Assembly (NCBI RefSeq): GCF_001649575.2
Contig: NC_051441.1
Span: 12,693,913-12,757,912, forward strand
Reading direction: 5' to 3'
Source of the DNA: Kryptolebias marmoratus
Taxonomy: Eukaryota > Chordata > Actinopteri > Cyprinodontiformes > Rivulidae
Length of the DNA stretch: 64,000 nucleotides
Shown: piece by piece, positions 11,240 through 23,386 of the stretch
Layout of the letters: every line of letters begins with the position of its first letter
Numbering within the stretch: the stretch's first letter is position 1
Notes under the pieces: model-generated
The model's input: the letters and a program-made list of their open reading frames with translations, nothing else
Databases searched by the model: none
What the model was told of the DNA's origin: nothing
Translations under genes and position numbers: made by a program

Positions 11240-14120
11240 GTATTATATGTAGAGCTGTCCTTTTATTTATGATCTTCTGCTTTTATGTGACTGTTTATTT
11301 TTAGCCATATCTACTCCGTCTTCTTGACAACCATCTTGCTAGTCGTCCTTGCCTCCTTTTTTTTTTCGTTTGCCTCTCTGTGTTTTGATTTGTCCCAGAC
11401 TTTTGCACTCATGCTTTCTGCTTTGCTGTCAGACCACTATATAATATCTTCCTAACGTCCTTAAACGAATGCAGACACGGCAAAGGGACGTTACAAAGTG
11501 GGTGCATCCTGTGCACAAAGTATTGGCGTCAGTTTTACATCCTGAGCTCCTGTGGCTAAACAACATATGCTTATAGAAGCTAAATTTGGCCTTCATCTTT
11601 TAGGTTTACTTCAGTGACATGACAAGTGCTGCTTTACTTTGTCTCGCTGATGCTTTCTTAAATATCTCTGGCACAATGTTTTCTGTGCTTTCTCCATTTC
11701 TGTTCACCCTCATTCATCTTTCCACCTGTGTTTTTTGCAGTTTGCTGTCTTCCTGTCTCTGCTTTCTGTCTTCTCTCTTGCTCTCTAAGGCTGGGTCTGC
11801 CTGTCAGTGATAATGGTTCTGTGTATGAGCACAGACCCAGCAAGGACAAATGAGAAAATTTGCGACAAAAGAAGCCCCAGAGGGTTCTTGATTCAAAATT
11901 TAGCAGGAGAAAAGGAACACTTGACAATCAGCAGGTTCGCAAAATTTCATTTGCATCAAAGATGGCTTTGAAATTGTTTTACTCACACACACACACTCGC
12001 ACAATTACAGAAGACTATAAAGTAACCAGGGAAAACAGGCTCTCCGGTGAGGGAGAAACACTTGCTCAGTGAGAGCCTGCATGCTCAGCAGAGCGACTAA
12101 TTGCACTGATACATGAGATGGTGGAAGATGGGAGATAAAGACTTGTAAGAACGAGTCTTGGGAGGGGAGCGGTTGGACCAAAACCCAAACAGATACACGA
12201 GCTGTACACGGAGAAAGAGCACACTCATCTACTGTGGTTTAAGGACAAAGATGCAGAAAAACAGCTGCTATTCAAAAGCATCTTTACAACATGTTAGTAT
12301 GATGTGCTGTGAGCATCAGAGGTTCACCTGAAAGTTTAATTTGTTGTAACGTATTTGACCTGGCAACTAGTTCCTCACCACAATTAATGTCACATTACCT
12401 TCAAAACTCCTGTGAACTTTTGAAAAATACAGGGCCGCAGAAATAGTTTAGATACAGAGAGAGATACACAGAGATATCTCAGTTTGGAGAATCAGGGAGA
12501 AATTCAGCGGAGACAAGCTTACAGCAGCTCAGCCTGGGGTCTTATTCCAGAGAGGATTCCAGCGATTTAAAAACAACTTAAACCTCGTGAATTTCATAAG
12601 GCTTCAAATAAATGCTTTTTTAAGTGTTAATTTTTACATCACATCGCTTTAAATCAGATGTTTATTTACAGAAATGTTACTTTACACAGAAGATGAGTCA
12701 CAGTCCTTTACGGCATATTTAATGTGAAACACTCTGAAAACACAATTTGTTAAACTTACCCAGTTCACTGACTATGTGAAGCAAATGTAATGTGATGTAA
12801 AAATCCATAACATTTATCTAAATCGCTTTAAAAGTTTTAAACATTTTTTAGAAATTGAAAATCCTCTCTAGAATAAACTCTAATCTAACTAGCCAGTAGC
12901 TTGACTCTCCCATCAGAATTTCTACCTGATTTTTCATTGTGAGGTTGGTCTGACTACTGTCTGCAGCAGGTAATATACTGACTGATGATAACTACTCCAC
13001 AGAAATATACTTTAAACCATCCCCTTTACATGTTAGTGTAATATCTTCCTGATGGGTTGGGATTATATGACTGAGGTCATAAATTTTTAGCTCATATTAT
13101 CTTCATATTTATTAAACCTTTCAGTATTGTCTGCACACAGTGGTTGTGGACACCCTCACTCTGGAAAGGACCACTTTCATTAGATTAAAAGGATGGCTAC
13201 ACAAAATCAAAGGCACCTTACTTCTTACTGTAGGGGTCAGCAGTTGGGGGTTCATAGAATGTCAGTTTTCTGTTGATAAAATTAAATAAAAAGGCTTCAG
13301 AAGTATCTCCATGGACATTTTGTTCAGTCCTTGTTTCTGTAACGCGTCTCTGATTCACATGACACAACACGCCGCGTATCCGGGCAAACTTCGGGTCTTT
13401 GAAATTCATGAGTCTCCTCATAGTTTGTCCTTCGCTGCAACCTTGTGTCGTGCTTTATTCAAATACCAGTGAGACTGACTTCATGCAGATGTTCTCACTC
13501 TTATTTATCACTCTCATTAGGCTCGCCGAGCAAGCGTGCACGAGAGGTTACACCCAGCAGCTCTTAACATTAGGACCCATCTGTAAGAGGTTATCTCTTT
13601 AACATGCAACAGTAATCAAGCTCAAACACTTCAGTGTCAAATGCACTTAGCAGCCCTGACATTTTCAAAAGTCCTGCATCCGTGGCTCTTCTTTAACCCA
13701 CAGTGTACACCTACCAGAATTTGTTCAAAGTATTCAGTGTTTACAGTATCGTAAAAGTTGAGATAAGCAAACTAGTAACAAAGCAGCTAATAAGACCTCT
13801 TTATTTGTGGAATAACTATTAAGAACTTTTTTGTAATTGCTGTAAACTCCTTAAGGAGACTACCAAAGCTGCCATGGTAAAAGATGCAAAAAAAAAAAAA
13901 TCACGTAAATAAACTGTGGTAATAAAAAAACTGTTCCTTTAATTTCTGTGAATGCTCCTTGATTTGAAGAATTAAATGATGTATTTTGGTTTGCAACATC
14001 ATTTTAGAGCTGAGCAGACATTTTATTAGTTTTCACAAATTTGCATGATTCAGTTTCCAGTAACACAGGCTAAATATGTGTACTGGAAAGTCTAGTTTTT
14101 ATCTCATAAATGCATTTAAA
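11240..14120. other. Intergenic, no gene recognised
   Basis: AT-rich sequence with a short (CA/AC) run near 11985. I see no splice-supported open frame and no recognisable RNA gene. Confidence 0.35.
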
Positions 14121-14129
14121 AATATGTTG

Positions 14130-14375
14130 TGCTCCTGCTTGTATGCTGCAGGTGTGGCATTAATGGCCAAGATGTCTGAGAAGACTTACAGCGAACTCTT
14201 CCACATTTTTTGTTACGTTACATCCACAAACTTCAAAGTATTTTACTGGGATTTTATGTGAAACAGCAACACAATGTGGCACATAATTGAAGGAAAACAA
14301 ATACACGGTTTTCAAAATCTTCTACAAGTAGAAATCTGAAAAGTGCGGCGTGCATTTGTATTTCAGATCCAGCTG
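14130..14375 (+). mobile_element. Probable old DNA-transposon or interspersed-repeat relic
   Basis: The phrase order 'TTTTTTGTTACGTTACATCC', 'TTTACTGGGATTTTATGTGA', 'CAATGTGGCACATAATTGA' and 'AAATCTGAAAAGTGCGGCG' matches a repeat I recognise as widespread in fish genomes. It has no intact coding capacity. Class and exact ends are uncertain. Confidence 0.5.
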
Positions 14376-14379
14376 TTAC

Positions 14380-15785
14380 AGCAGCAGCTCCATCACAACC
14401 AAACCACAGGTTTCTTACTTCAACTAAATCTTTTTAAAGCACAAAAGAGCTGCTCAGCATTGTTACTGTATTATGTTTCACTGTTATCCCACAGAGCAGC
14501 AGGCCAAGTGTTTAGAGGACCAGTCAATCATCCATTGTGTTGAAAGCGTGTGGCTGAAAGTTGCAGACTCAGCTCTCCTTTCAATCCCACCGTTTCAGCC
14601 ATTACAGCTTCTCTTTCCCAGATATTGATCCTCAGTTTAAGGCACACACACACAAAAAAAGCAGGAAAAAAAAAGGTTAGGAGGGGGGGAAATGCAGGCT
14701 ATGAAGCAACAAGCTTTAGCCATTAGTGCTGACAGACACCTTTCCCTGGAGAGTTAAATGTAACAAAGAGGTGGATGTCTTTAAAAATAAACTCACTCAA
14801 CAACTGATGCAAATTATGTTAAAGTTTATAAAGGCCAAAGAGCTGCCTCTTTGAATTTAAAGCAGACAGAGAGCTTAATTCATTGTTCATTTAGATCGGA
14901 AAAAAAAAAAAAATCTCTTATTGTTTTTTTAAGGCTTAAATATCATCTGGAGATTGAAAGTCAGTGAGGTCTTTTTATTGGCATTTTATTCATCCTTTTG
15001 TTGTGCAGCCCTCACAACCTGCCTTATCTGGCTCCCTCCCCTGAGGCCGAGATGCAATCGATGGGTCCGGACATCTCTCTGGGTACTTAGCCTTGACAGC
15101 TGACAGGGGCCGGTTTCCACACATGAACTTGATGTATGCGCGTATCTCAGGTGTGGTGTGTGGGTTAAGTTTTTCTCAGGCTAATATCATTGAATGAATA
15201 AATCAAAAAAAGGGACATAAAATGAGAAAACTGGAGCTAAGACCCGCATTCTCACTTTTACAGATAACTGCATCATAACTACATCAGGCAGAGAATGGCT
15301 TCCATTTCTCTTCAGTTGTTTAAGAGGGAAACAAAGTCTCTCTGTAACATTTCCCAGCAGAAGCTCTGATCCTTTAAGTTTGTGTTTCCTATGCATGATA
15401 AATTTAAACAATGGCTGCTTGTATGACAGCTGAGGTGGTGAGAAATCTCTCAAACTGTGGATAAAGTATTGTCTTAACAAATCTTCATTTACTCTCTTTT
15501 TAAACAAAACAAAGATTTCCTTCAAGATAAACACACACAAACCTAAAATAAGCTGGATGTTAAAGAACAGCCCCATATCATCAACAGTCTACTTTGGTTC
15601 AGAAAAATGTTGCAGTTTCACAATAAAGGCTAAAACTTTACAGTTTTACAAGGTAAATTCTGTTAAGTCACAAATTAAATAACTGCTCTATTAGTTTTCT
15701 CATATCATGTCTGATAGATTAGAAGGTGAAACAAGCTAAAGTCTTAAAGATCTTGCACAATTTGTTAGCTCTCTGAGTATGTGAT
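14380..15785. other. Intergenic, no gene recognised
   Basis: The interval 14990-15180 is GC-richer and looks single-copy (GATAA-, TGACAG- and CGCG-type motifs). It is flanked by homopolymer-rich sequence. An open frame at 15187-15576 on the minus strand lacks any recognisable domain. Confidence 0.3.
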
Positions 15786-15789
15786 GCTG

Positions 15790-16195
15790 CTACCAAAATA
15801 TATTTAAGGTCAAAATCTAACCATTTTTGTGTTTGCTAAGTTTAATTAGCTGTGGCGGTCAAACTCATCAGTTGTAGATGTAGATCAAATGTTTACTGTC
15901 TGAAAGTTTAATTAAATCTGTCCAGTGGTTCATAGGATATTTTGCTATCAGGCAAACAAGATTGACTCCAACAGATAATGCTAAAGGTTTAAACAAAGAC
16001 TATGTGATGTGCATGACTCTCAGCTACCTCCACAACAAACTTTAACTCTCTTTATGTAAAACTCACACATAATATCAGTTTTGTGCGTGCTGAGATTAAT
16101 TAGCTGTGGAGGCCATACTGAACTGGATTGACTCCAAAAGTTAATCACTTGTAGATGTACATCCAGTGATTATTTTCTGATAGGAGTGTGTGGAT
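15790..16195 (+). repeat. Dispersed repeat family A, two copies
   Basis: Two successive units share the ordered blocks 'AGCTGTGGCGGTCAAACTC' / 'TTAGCTGTGGAGGCCATACT' and 'GTTGTAGATGTAGATCAAAT' / 'TTGTAGATGTACATCCAGTG'. The first also has 'CCAGTGGTTCATAGGATATT'. Same orientation as the 2430 copies. Confidence 0.6.
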
Positions 16196-16416
16196 CAATC
16201 CAATTATCAATAATATCAGGACCAACGTCAAGATCACATCGAGTGTGATGGGATGGATACTTTAGTTTGGTTTTCTCCTCCACTTACAGTATGTTGCTCC
16301 CATTCCAGAAGTGCAATGAAATGGGAATAACACAAACCGTGATTAATGTCAATTCTAAAATGTTCATTCTTCATTTAGTAGTGAGCTAATTTTCACAAAT
16401 TCTCTTAGTTACAGTA

Positions 16417-16423
<7 letters not shown>

Positions 16424-16481
<58 letters not shown>
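16424..16481. repeat. (TA)n microsatellite
   Basis: Uninterrupted TA dinucleotide run of about 28 units. Confidence 0.95.
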
Positions 16482-16484
<3 letters not shown>

Positions 16485-16489
16485 TAAAA

Positions 16490-19110
16490 TCAGTTCAGGG
16501 TTTTAAAATGCAACTAAATGGATACCTAACCGTGGGAAACAAAAATCACTCATTTAATACTTAGGAAAATATATTTAGACTTAGCATATTGATGATAAAA
16601 CATAACACATTGCTCTCCCCTGTGTGAAAGTAAATAGATAGTGAGCTTGTCAGTGTTTCAGGTTGAGCTGACGTTAGTTCTAGGTCTGAACAGAGCCAGT
16701 GAGACACAGCTTTGGACTCAGCACTCTCAAGACAACAAATGTTTGTTTCGCTTTATTTTTCCAGCTACTTCTTCATCTATTTTCTTTAACAGATGCTCGA
16801 TGAAAAAGAAACATTTTCTCCTTTGAAGGGCAGCTTTAACATTACATCACTTCTCCTGAAAAATTCCCCGTGACAGATTCATTTGGGACACTTTGTTTTC
16901 ATTTTCACTTATATGTACGGGTGAGCTTTTTCCGCTGGAGATCTCTCAGCTGCAACATTTCAATCTTTTCATGCAACTGACGCATGATAAAGGTTATTGC
17001 TGAGATGTACTGTAACTAGAGGATTTTCCAAGTGAGGAGAAAAATATTCTTCTACCCAAATCAGCCAGATGTCTCACTGGAACTATGTGTTGCCATAAGG
17101 GGAAGGGATATAATCAAAGTTTTGGAGCTTATGTAACAGGAGGGCACTTCAAGAGGATATTCTTCTCTCACAGAGGGGAGCTGAATGGAGAAAACCCCCA
17201 AAAGTTCAGTCCAGTTGTAGATAACCAACCCATTCACAAATCAGCACACATTCTCAGTCACAGAGATGCATGTAAACCTTCCACTCATCGCACACATGCA
17301 TGCACCTTCGCTGTCTTGCGGTGACATTTGAAGGACAGCGGCCTGGAGGGAGAACTGGTTCCGAGAGGTTAGATGAGGTGGAGGGTCGGCTGGTCGAGGG
17401 TGTGAGGTAAACAACACCTCAGAGTTCAGTCTGCATGCCTAATGTGCTCTCTCTCTCGCACTGACGGCTCCGCTGGGCGATGCTGTCGATGACAGGCTGT
17501 CTGCAGAAGCTGCCTCTCCTGCAGCACCTCACCGCCAAGTCTCTCACACCGTTTGTTAGCTTTATTCCGCACACTTCCTGCTCTGTCCTGTCTCTAGCTT
17601 TCTGCTTCTTTCTTTAAATCATTCTGACTCAACCGCTTTTCTCCTGCTGTCGTGTTCATTTCTTTTCATTAAAAAAAAAAAACAGGTATAAAGACAAATA
17701 CGGGATAGATGTATTATTAGATGAAAAGCACAATTTTATAGTAATAAAATCATGTGCTAGGAAAAAAAACAATTGTTTGTGACTTAGACTGACTTTTAGT
17801 GGTTTCATAGCAGCAATCAAAAACACTGGGTCAATCCCTTTACTTTTATACATTTTTTTAGATGCATACTAATTGTATATTTATGGTCATTGGCAGCAAT
17901 GCAGACATGCAGAATACAAAGATATGTACAAATGTGAACTATACACACTGTTTGTGTGTTCAGACAAAATGCAAAGCAAGTTTTCCTGGTAGCTCAACAA
18001 GATAAAAACACTCAACCAGGGGAGTAAGGCTGCATGAAGGTGGCAAAATTGTCCACAAAAGTTAAAAATGTTAAATATTTGCTAAAAATGTGTGCTCGTG
18101 CTGTCACCCCTGAGCCAGACTGGAGTGATGCCATTTTAAGTTTCTAAAAATCTTATGAACACATACTTTGTATCTCAGGCAAAGAATCCTGAACACACAA
18201 AGTGATGATTTGTGTGATGGAAGTATGGTTTTGAGAGGCTGTATTTTACACCAAGCCATGGTCTTTTCAAAAAACCTAACAAAGTAGTTTTAATGCCTAA
18301 ATCTCAAACAAGAGAGTCAGATTTAGTGAGTAAATCTGACTGAGTAAACGAGCGATGTCTATGTATACTCCTGCAGGATGATGTACATGTTTGAACTGCA
18401 AAATGACTTGCTGTTGCAACAATGCAGTTCCACGAACGACTCTTAAGTAAAGAGGCATCTTTTAAACACTTCAAGGTAGTTATTTTGGTTTATGATACCA
18501 GATTCAATGAAAGTTAATGAGGAAGAAACATACAGTCAATCATCCTAAGGACAGAAAAACAACACCATGGAATCTCGAGTCAAATCTAAAAAAAGCATTT
18601 AAAAAATGTGGGTTGAATTTTTTTCTTTCACTGTTTAACAATATATACTTCTACTCTGCATATACAAGCTTTCTAAAATGAGCTGTAAACTGTGAGTCAA
18701 ATTTCTTGGACTTGACCTTCATAAACCCTTGCTGTCCATACTAAATGTTTTTCTCTTTCAGTCTTTCCCATGACATATTGTGCACAATATTTTATTCCTC
18801 CATGTTCAATTGCACTATTAACCCTCCTTCAGTCACCATCATTGTACACAACTACATGCACAAAATCCCAATTAACAAGCTATGTTAACGGTCTAAAATG
18901 GTTTATTTAAACCTTAGTGGGTTGAAGAGTTCTGAAAAACAGTTTGGAAGTGCTTTGTGTGATTTTATTGACAGAAATAAATTAGACTAATAAAACAATT
19001 GTCAGATTTCTTGGTTAAATTAACACCATATCTGTCACTCTTTCATTGCTAAAAACAGTTTTTGTTTTTAGCAGAATAACGTGTTTTGAAGACGGACTTG
19101 TTTAAAACCA
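16490..19110. other. Intergenic, no gene recognised
   Basis: AT-rich sequence. The interval 17330-17600 is a locally GC-richer single-copy patch without a supportable exon. Confidence 0.3.
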
Positions 19111-19124
19111 AATTAGGTTTAAGT

Positions 19125-19550
19125 TTGGTGAAGAAAGAGCTAACTATAAGGCAAAGCTCTGGACTTACTGGTCCATCTATGTGCCAACCCTCACTTATGG
19201 TTATGAAGTGTGGATCATGACTCAAAAAATGGGATTCTGGGTATAAGAAATGCTGAAATGTGCTTCCGCCAACCCTGAGGTGTAAAGCGGCTGGTTTAAG
19301 CATCTTATTAGGATGTCTTCTGGGCCCCCTCTGTGGAGGTTTTCTTCGACACGTTCCTCTGGAAGGAGTCTCCAGGACAGACCCAGAACTTGCTGGAGGG
19401 ATAATATATTCTCTCTGCCCTGAGAACGCTGTGGGATTTCTCAGGAGGAACAGGAGAGAGAGATGTCTCCTGGACCTGTTGCCACTGTGACCCAACCACA
19501 GATAAGTTTGAATATGATAATATAATATAATGTTTGGATGGATGGAAAAT
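19125..19550 (+). mobile_element. Truncated non-LTR retrotransposon (LINE) 3' relic
   Basis: The plus strand carries decayed reverse-transcriptase C-terminal coding sequence. Recognisable pieces include 'TATAAGGCAAAGCTCTGGA' (YKAKLW-like), 'CCAACCCTCACTTATGGTTA' (PTLTYG-like), 'GGTTTAAGCATCTTATTAGG' (W-x-x-H-L-I-R-like, mutated), a CTGGAGGGATAA block (RTRWRDN-like) and 'GAGAGAGATGTCTCCTGGAC'. It ends in an AT-rich piece and 'TTGGATGGATGGA', the typical tail. The reading frame is broken and an internal segment is missing between about 19275 and 19290. An RTE-like clade is likely but not certain. Confidence 0.75.
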
Positions 19551-19559
19551 GAAGTTTCT

Positions 19560-20430
19560 TTAAATATATCAAAGGATTTAAAACTTTGCAGCAGAATATT
19601 TGTTTTCAGTGAATCAGGTGTTACTGAACTGAATGGACTGATGTAATGTGACCCAGCCATTAGCCTATTTATATTCACATTTTCAAGAAATTTAAAGTGG
19701 CAGCAGTAGGTTCTAGAGGGGGTGAGGACTTTCTGAGCAATGTATCCTGTCATTATGTAAGAAACAGCTAGAAAAACGTCTGAGTGGCAGACAAATAGTA
19801 AAAAACAACTTGAGTTTCTGGTCATTTTTAAAAATGAGTTTGAGCGTGAGCTGTAGCATAAATATACTGTACAAAGGCACACTTTGCTCACACACGGTGG
19901 GAGCAGTGTTACAGCTCATTACAGGTGCACTGGCTGTGCACAAGTAAAAAAAAAAGAAAAAGCCAGGAAAAAAATCTGCTTTGCCTTCTGTCTGAGCACT
20001 AGTGGTTTTTACCCCCCAACCTGAGTTCAATAACCTCATTTGTTCAAGACGTCCAATTGGAGCCCGTCTCTTTTCCAACTGGTCTCTGAGAGGGCAGAGG
20101 TGCTATATCGAAATGAGTACAAACACGGACAAGTTAAAGGAAAAACAGACAGTAATGGATTCTGTTGTGTTCTGAGGAGATAAAAATCACATTGACATCC
20201 TTTACTCAGGGCATACACATGGAACATTTATTGCTGTGAAGTCAGGCTTAACCTTTGATGCCATATTCATTGACACAAGGATTTGTCTCAGAAAGATAGG
20301 ACGATATATCTTTGAAGCTAAAACAGCCCTTGGTTGCTTCGTGGTTTTCCTCTTCGACCTTAAAACCTCAGGTATCCTCACTGACAAACAAAGACACTTC
20401 AGGAATAGGCAAACACGTCACCTGAAGTTA
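19560..20430. other. Intergenic, no gene recognised
   Basis: AT-rich; no exon, RNA gene or clear repeat seen. Confidence 0.3.
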
Positions 20431-20431
20431 T

Positions 20432-20433
<2 letters not shown>

Positions 20434-20491
<58 letters not shown>

Positions 20492-20500
20492 TCACTCATT
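20434..20500. repeat. (CA)n microsatellite with CACT extension
   Basis: About 26 AC units followed by three CACT/TCAC units. Confidence 0.95.
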
Positions 20501-20509
20501 CATTAATAT

Positions 20510-21600
20510 CAAACACTAAGTGATCAAACATAGTCATCAAAGTGATTTTGCATGATAAAAGAGGTCAAACCCTCAGATTTCCTCACCTCATCTCATACTT
20601 TTTAAAACAATTTAAAAGCAACATAATGGTCAAGAAAATAAAATACAACAGTTTAGCTCTAGAAATCAGGCTGTACGATGAGCGTCTCTCTATTTGGGGT
20701 GGAGTAATTGTTTAAATGGCAAGTGCAAAAATAAGTTTCTGAAAAATTATGCAAAGTTTTGCTCAATATTAACTTTTTGATCTCAAACAATAAAACGAAA
20801 GGGTTGCTACAACATGTGGGTGAAAAGATGGATCAGAGAAGATGAGTGCATCAAGATGTCGTTTTAAAAATACTGTATTGCAATCCCAGAACCATGCTTA
20901 AGGAGCACTAAAGTGCCCATGATCGATATGTTGTGATGTAACCCTCAAATTAAAGCTTTCATAGAGATGGTGCACGCTGCTCGTGGTTTTCCCATCAAAA
21001 ATGTCCCCGTGTGGTGAGTGATTTATGGCTGTCCCCATCTCTGGTTGTCCACAGACTCCTAACATCAAGGAAAACGAACAAAGAAACAAACAATCAAACA
21101 AAAAAAGTCCAAGAGAAACAAGTGTTCCCATAGAGAAATGTGCCACAGGGAACCATCACTCCAGCGCACAAGTTTCTTAGAAATTTTTTGCTTTGTTGTT
21201 TTGTACACTGTCTTTACCTTAAAAAAATGTTATAAAACTGGAAGCCACTTGCAGACAAAAAGTCCTAGACGACAAGTCGAAGACACTGCATGGGTTGAGT
21301 TAAATCAGGACAAACTAATGCAACACTTGCACGTGCCTATTCTCTTTTCTACAAAAATAGTTGGAATAGGAGTCACATGGTTATCACCCAACATTGACAT
21401 CTTGATACACATCTGTATATAGATTAAAAAACATGGTTAAATGCAATCCCATCATGCAGTCAAGTTCTCTTGCGACACTTGTTGTTGAGTCCATTTCATT
21501 TGAAATCCTTGAAGATGGTGATCGGAAGTGCAGTCAGAGGAAGTGTGCTTGAAATCTCACTGTTTGTGAGTCGTGTTTCGGTGCACAAAAAAAAAAGTTG
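20510..21600. other. Intergenic or distal 3' flank of cacna1i, nothing recognised
   Basis: No exon or repeat is visible. It may contain distal 3' UTR of cacna1i if a polyadenylation site to the left is used. Confidence 0.25.
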
Positions 21601-21759
21601 CCCCGAGCCTTCTGGCCTAATTTATTCCACTCCATTCAACATACCTGTCTTTCACACCCATTTCTTCAAGTTCATGAGTGAGAGATGCTGGAGATAGAAA
21701 GAAAACTAACCAATTTCACGAATCACTCCATGCACAGTTATACCTCCACCGTCTCTCAA

Positions 21760-21765
21760 TTTATT
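21760..21765 (-). promoter_or_regulatory. Candidate polyadenylation signal AATAAA (minus strand)
   Basis: It reads TTTATT on the plus strand and is the first canonical hexamer downstream of the cacna1i stop codon. Not supported by any other evidence. Confidence 0.3.
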
Positions 21766-22495
21766 TTCATTTTCCGCTGCCGATGAAGTTGACAGACACT
21801 CAATGTTGATGCCTATCTTCGTTTTCAAAACACTGAGGTATGGTGCAGTGATGAGAATGATTTAATTCATGCCTTGGATACCTGAGGCAGTGCTCGCACA
21901 CACAAATGCAGACTGTGAACATACATTCCTGAACTCTCCTCCACCTCACGCTTTTACTCCAGTCTCAGCAGAAGGTCCTTTGCAAGAGCGAGTGGGACCT
22001 GTTGTTTCTGTCTGCCAGAACAGATGGACATTAGATCCGCTTTCTGCTTTTCAAGAAAAAAAAGCACACATTTTTGTTTTCCAGCCTTCCTTCCGCCCTG
22101 ATGTATTCCACCACCATAGGCCATTTCCTTGCTAACCTTGTGCCCTGCCTTTGAGAGATTAACAAAATAAAAAAGCTCCTCCTGGCATAGATAATTGTGT
22201 TGACTTTGCGTACTTCTATTTTTGTATTTTCAACCACATGGAACCCAAGCAGTCAGAGAAAATGTAACTTCCCTGGTGCTTCTTTAAGCTTCTTTGTATC
22301 CGCTTCTACTGACTTCCTGGTATCACAAAGTCAGGTTTACAGTGTGAACAGAACCTTCCTTAGGGTCCTCAAGAACTACAGGGTAGAAGGGTCTTTCTTC
22401 TGCCCCAAGGCCTTAACTACATAGGCCAGCTCCTTATCATTAACCATAACCAAGTCCGTTATCCTAGATAGCTAAAACAGGACTTATCAGAAATG

Positions 22496-22564
22496 TATAT
22501 AAAGGGGCTAAAAGGGCAAGATGAGGGTTTGGTTTTGAAATACAGAGCATCATGTGTCATTAAA
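22496..22564 (+). promoter_or_regulatory. TATA box and ATTAAA pair of LTR-like spacing
   Basis: On the plus strand a strong TATA motif (22496-22505, TATATAAAGG) is followed 54 bases later by ATTAAA (22559-22564). This compact promoter-polyadenylation arrangement is typical of the U3-R region of retroelement LTRs. No flanking polymerase sequence or target-site duplication could be identified, so a chance TATA in the antisense of the 3' UTR remains possible. Confidence 0.25.
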
Positions 22565-22660
22565 CCTCTGTCTCACTGATGAAGCAGGGAGAGTACGAGG
22601 ATCAGCAATGGGTTGTAGTTCCAAGAAATGGAAAGACATACAAAGAGAAAACAGTAGGTT

Positions 22661-23386
22661 TCATCTATTTTTTCGACAAGACCCTACTGTTGTTTGGCTT
22701 GAGCTCTTTCCTCTCAAACCATGCTCTCCATCTTCAATTTCCCGTCTTCCTTCTCCTTTTCTGGTATCCACTAATACACCTCTCCACGGGTTGGCCAAGA
22801 AGCCCTGGTGGTCCATAAGCTCCAGGTCTAAAATCTCTCTGCGGCCCTCCCTGCCCCGGGAAGACAGCAGCATCCCTCCTTTGTCAAGGCTACCTGTGCT
22901 GTTGCACTTCTTTACTGGCACTCCAAGGCACACAAGGGAGCTGGGCAACAGCAGGGACGTCAGCGACAAGCTGCTCATTGTCTCTGACAAGTGTTCACTG
23001 TTACCTGCTTGACTGGAGCCACAACCACCGATAGACGATCCAATGCCTATGCCCAAGTCCTCATCTGAGGGGTCGATAGAGTCATCACGGTTGTAGCCTG
23101 GGCTAGTGCTGCCTCGCCCGCTGCTCTGGCTCCGCTGGTGACCCCTGGTGGCCAGAAGGGTCACAGCGGACTGGGGGTTTGGCCTTGGCTTTCGGGTCTG
23201 AACCAAAGAAGAAATGGTCATTCCATCTTCAGGCTGTGAGATAGGGGATATGAGTGATAAGGAAGCTGCTGGCAAATCCAAGTTCTGTGGTGGAGAGACA
23301 CTGAAGCTCAGTCCTTCTTCCAGAGTGGTCTGAAGGCTGCCTTCAGAGCTGCCAGTGGCAAGTGATGAGTCACTGTGAGATGGATA
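22661..23386 (-). CDS. cacna1i: cacna1i terminal coding exon
   Basis: 241 codons plus TGA at 22661-22663, entered in phase 0 at ctgcag|TAT. Conserved blocks are [46 protein letters not shown] and [19 protein letters not shown]. These have the same order and spacing as mammalian Cav3.3 ([52 protein letters not shown]). Cav3.1 and Cav3.2 have unrelated tails. After these blocks the sequence diverges ([27 protein letters not shown]) and ends with basic GSCRKNR. Many S/T-P and R-x-x-S sites suggest phosphorylation, an inference. Confidence 0.92.
   Translation of the reverse strand, partial: YPSHSDSSLATGSSEGSLQTTLEEGLSFSVSPPQNLDLPAASLSLISPISQPEDGMTISSLVQTRKPRPNPQSAVTLLATRGHQRSQSSGRGSTSPGYNRDDSIDPSDEDLGIGIGSSIGGCGSSQAGNSEHLSETMSSLSLTSLLLPSSLVCLGVPVKKCNSTGSLDKGGMLLSSRGREGRREILDLELMDHQGFLANPWRGVLVDTRKGEGRREIEDGEHGLRGKSSSQTTVGSCRKNR

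Larger units (their letters stand above)
21600..22660 (-). other. cacna1i: Putative cacna1i 3' UTR
   Basis: This lies directly downstream (minus strand) of the Cav3.3 stop codon. On that strand AATAAA occurs at 21760-21765 and 21621-21626. Either could end the transcript, giving a 3' UTR of about 0.9-1.05 kb. Neither is followed by an obvious GU-rich element, so the end is only a guess. Confidence 0.35.

Noticed and set aside
15187..15576. 129-residue open frame, minus strand
   Set aside because: Lysine/leucine-rich chance frame in AT-rich DNA; no homology recognised.
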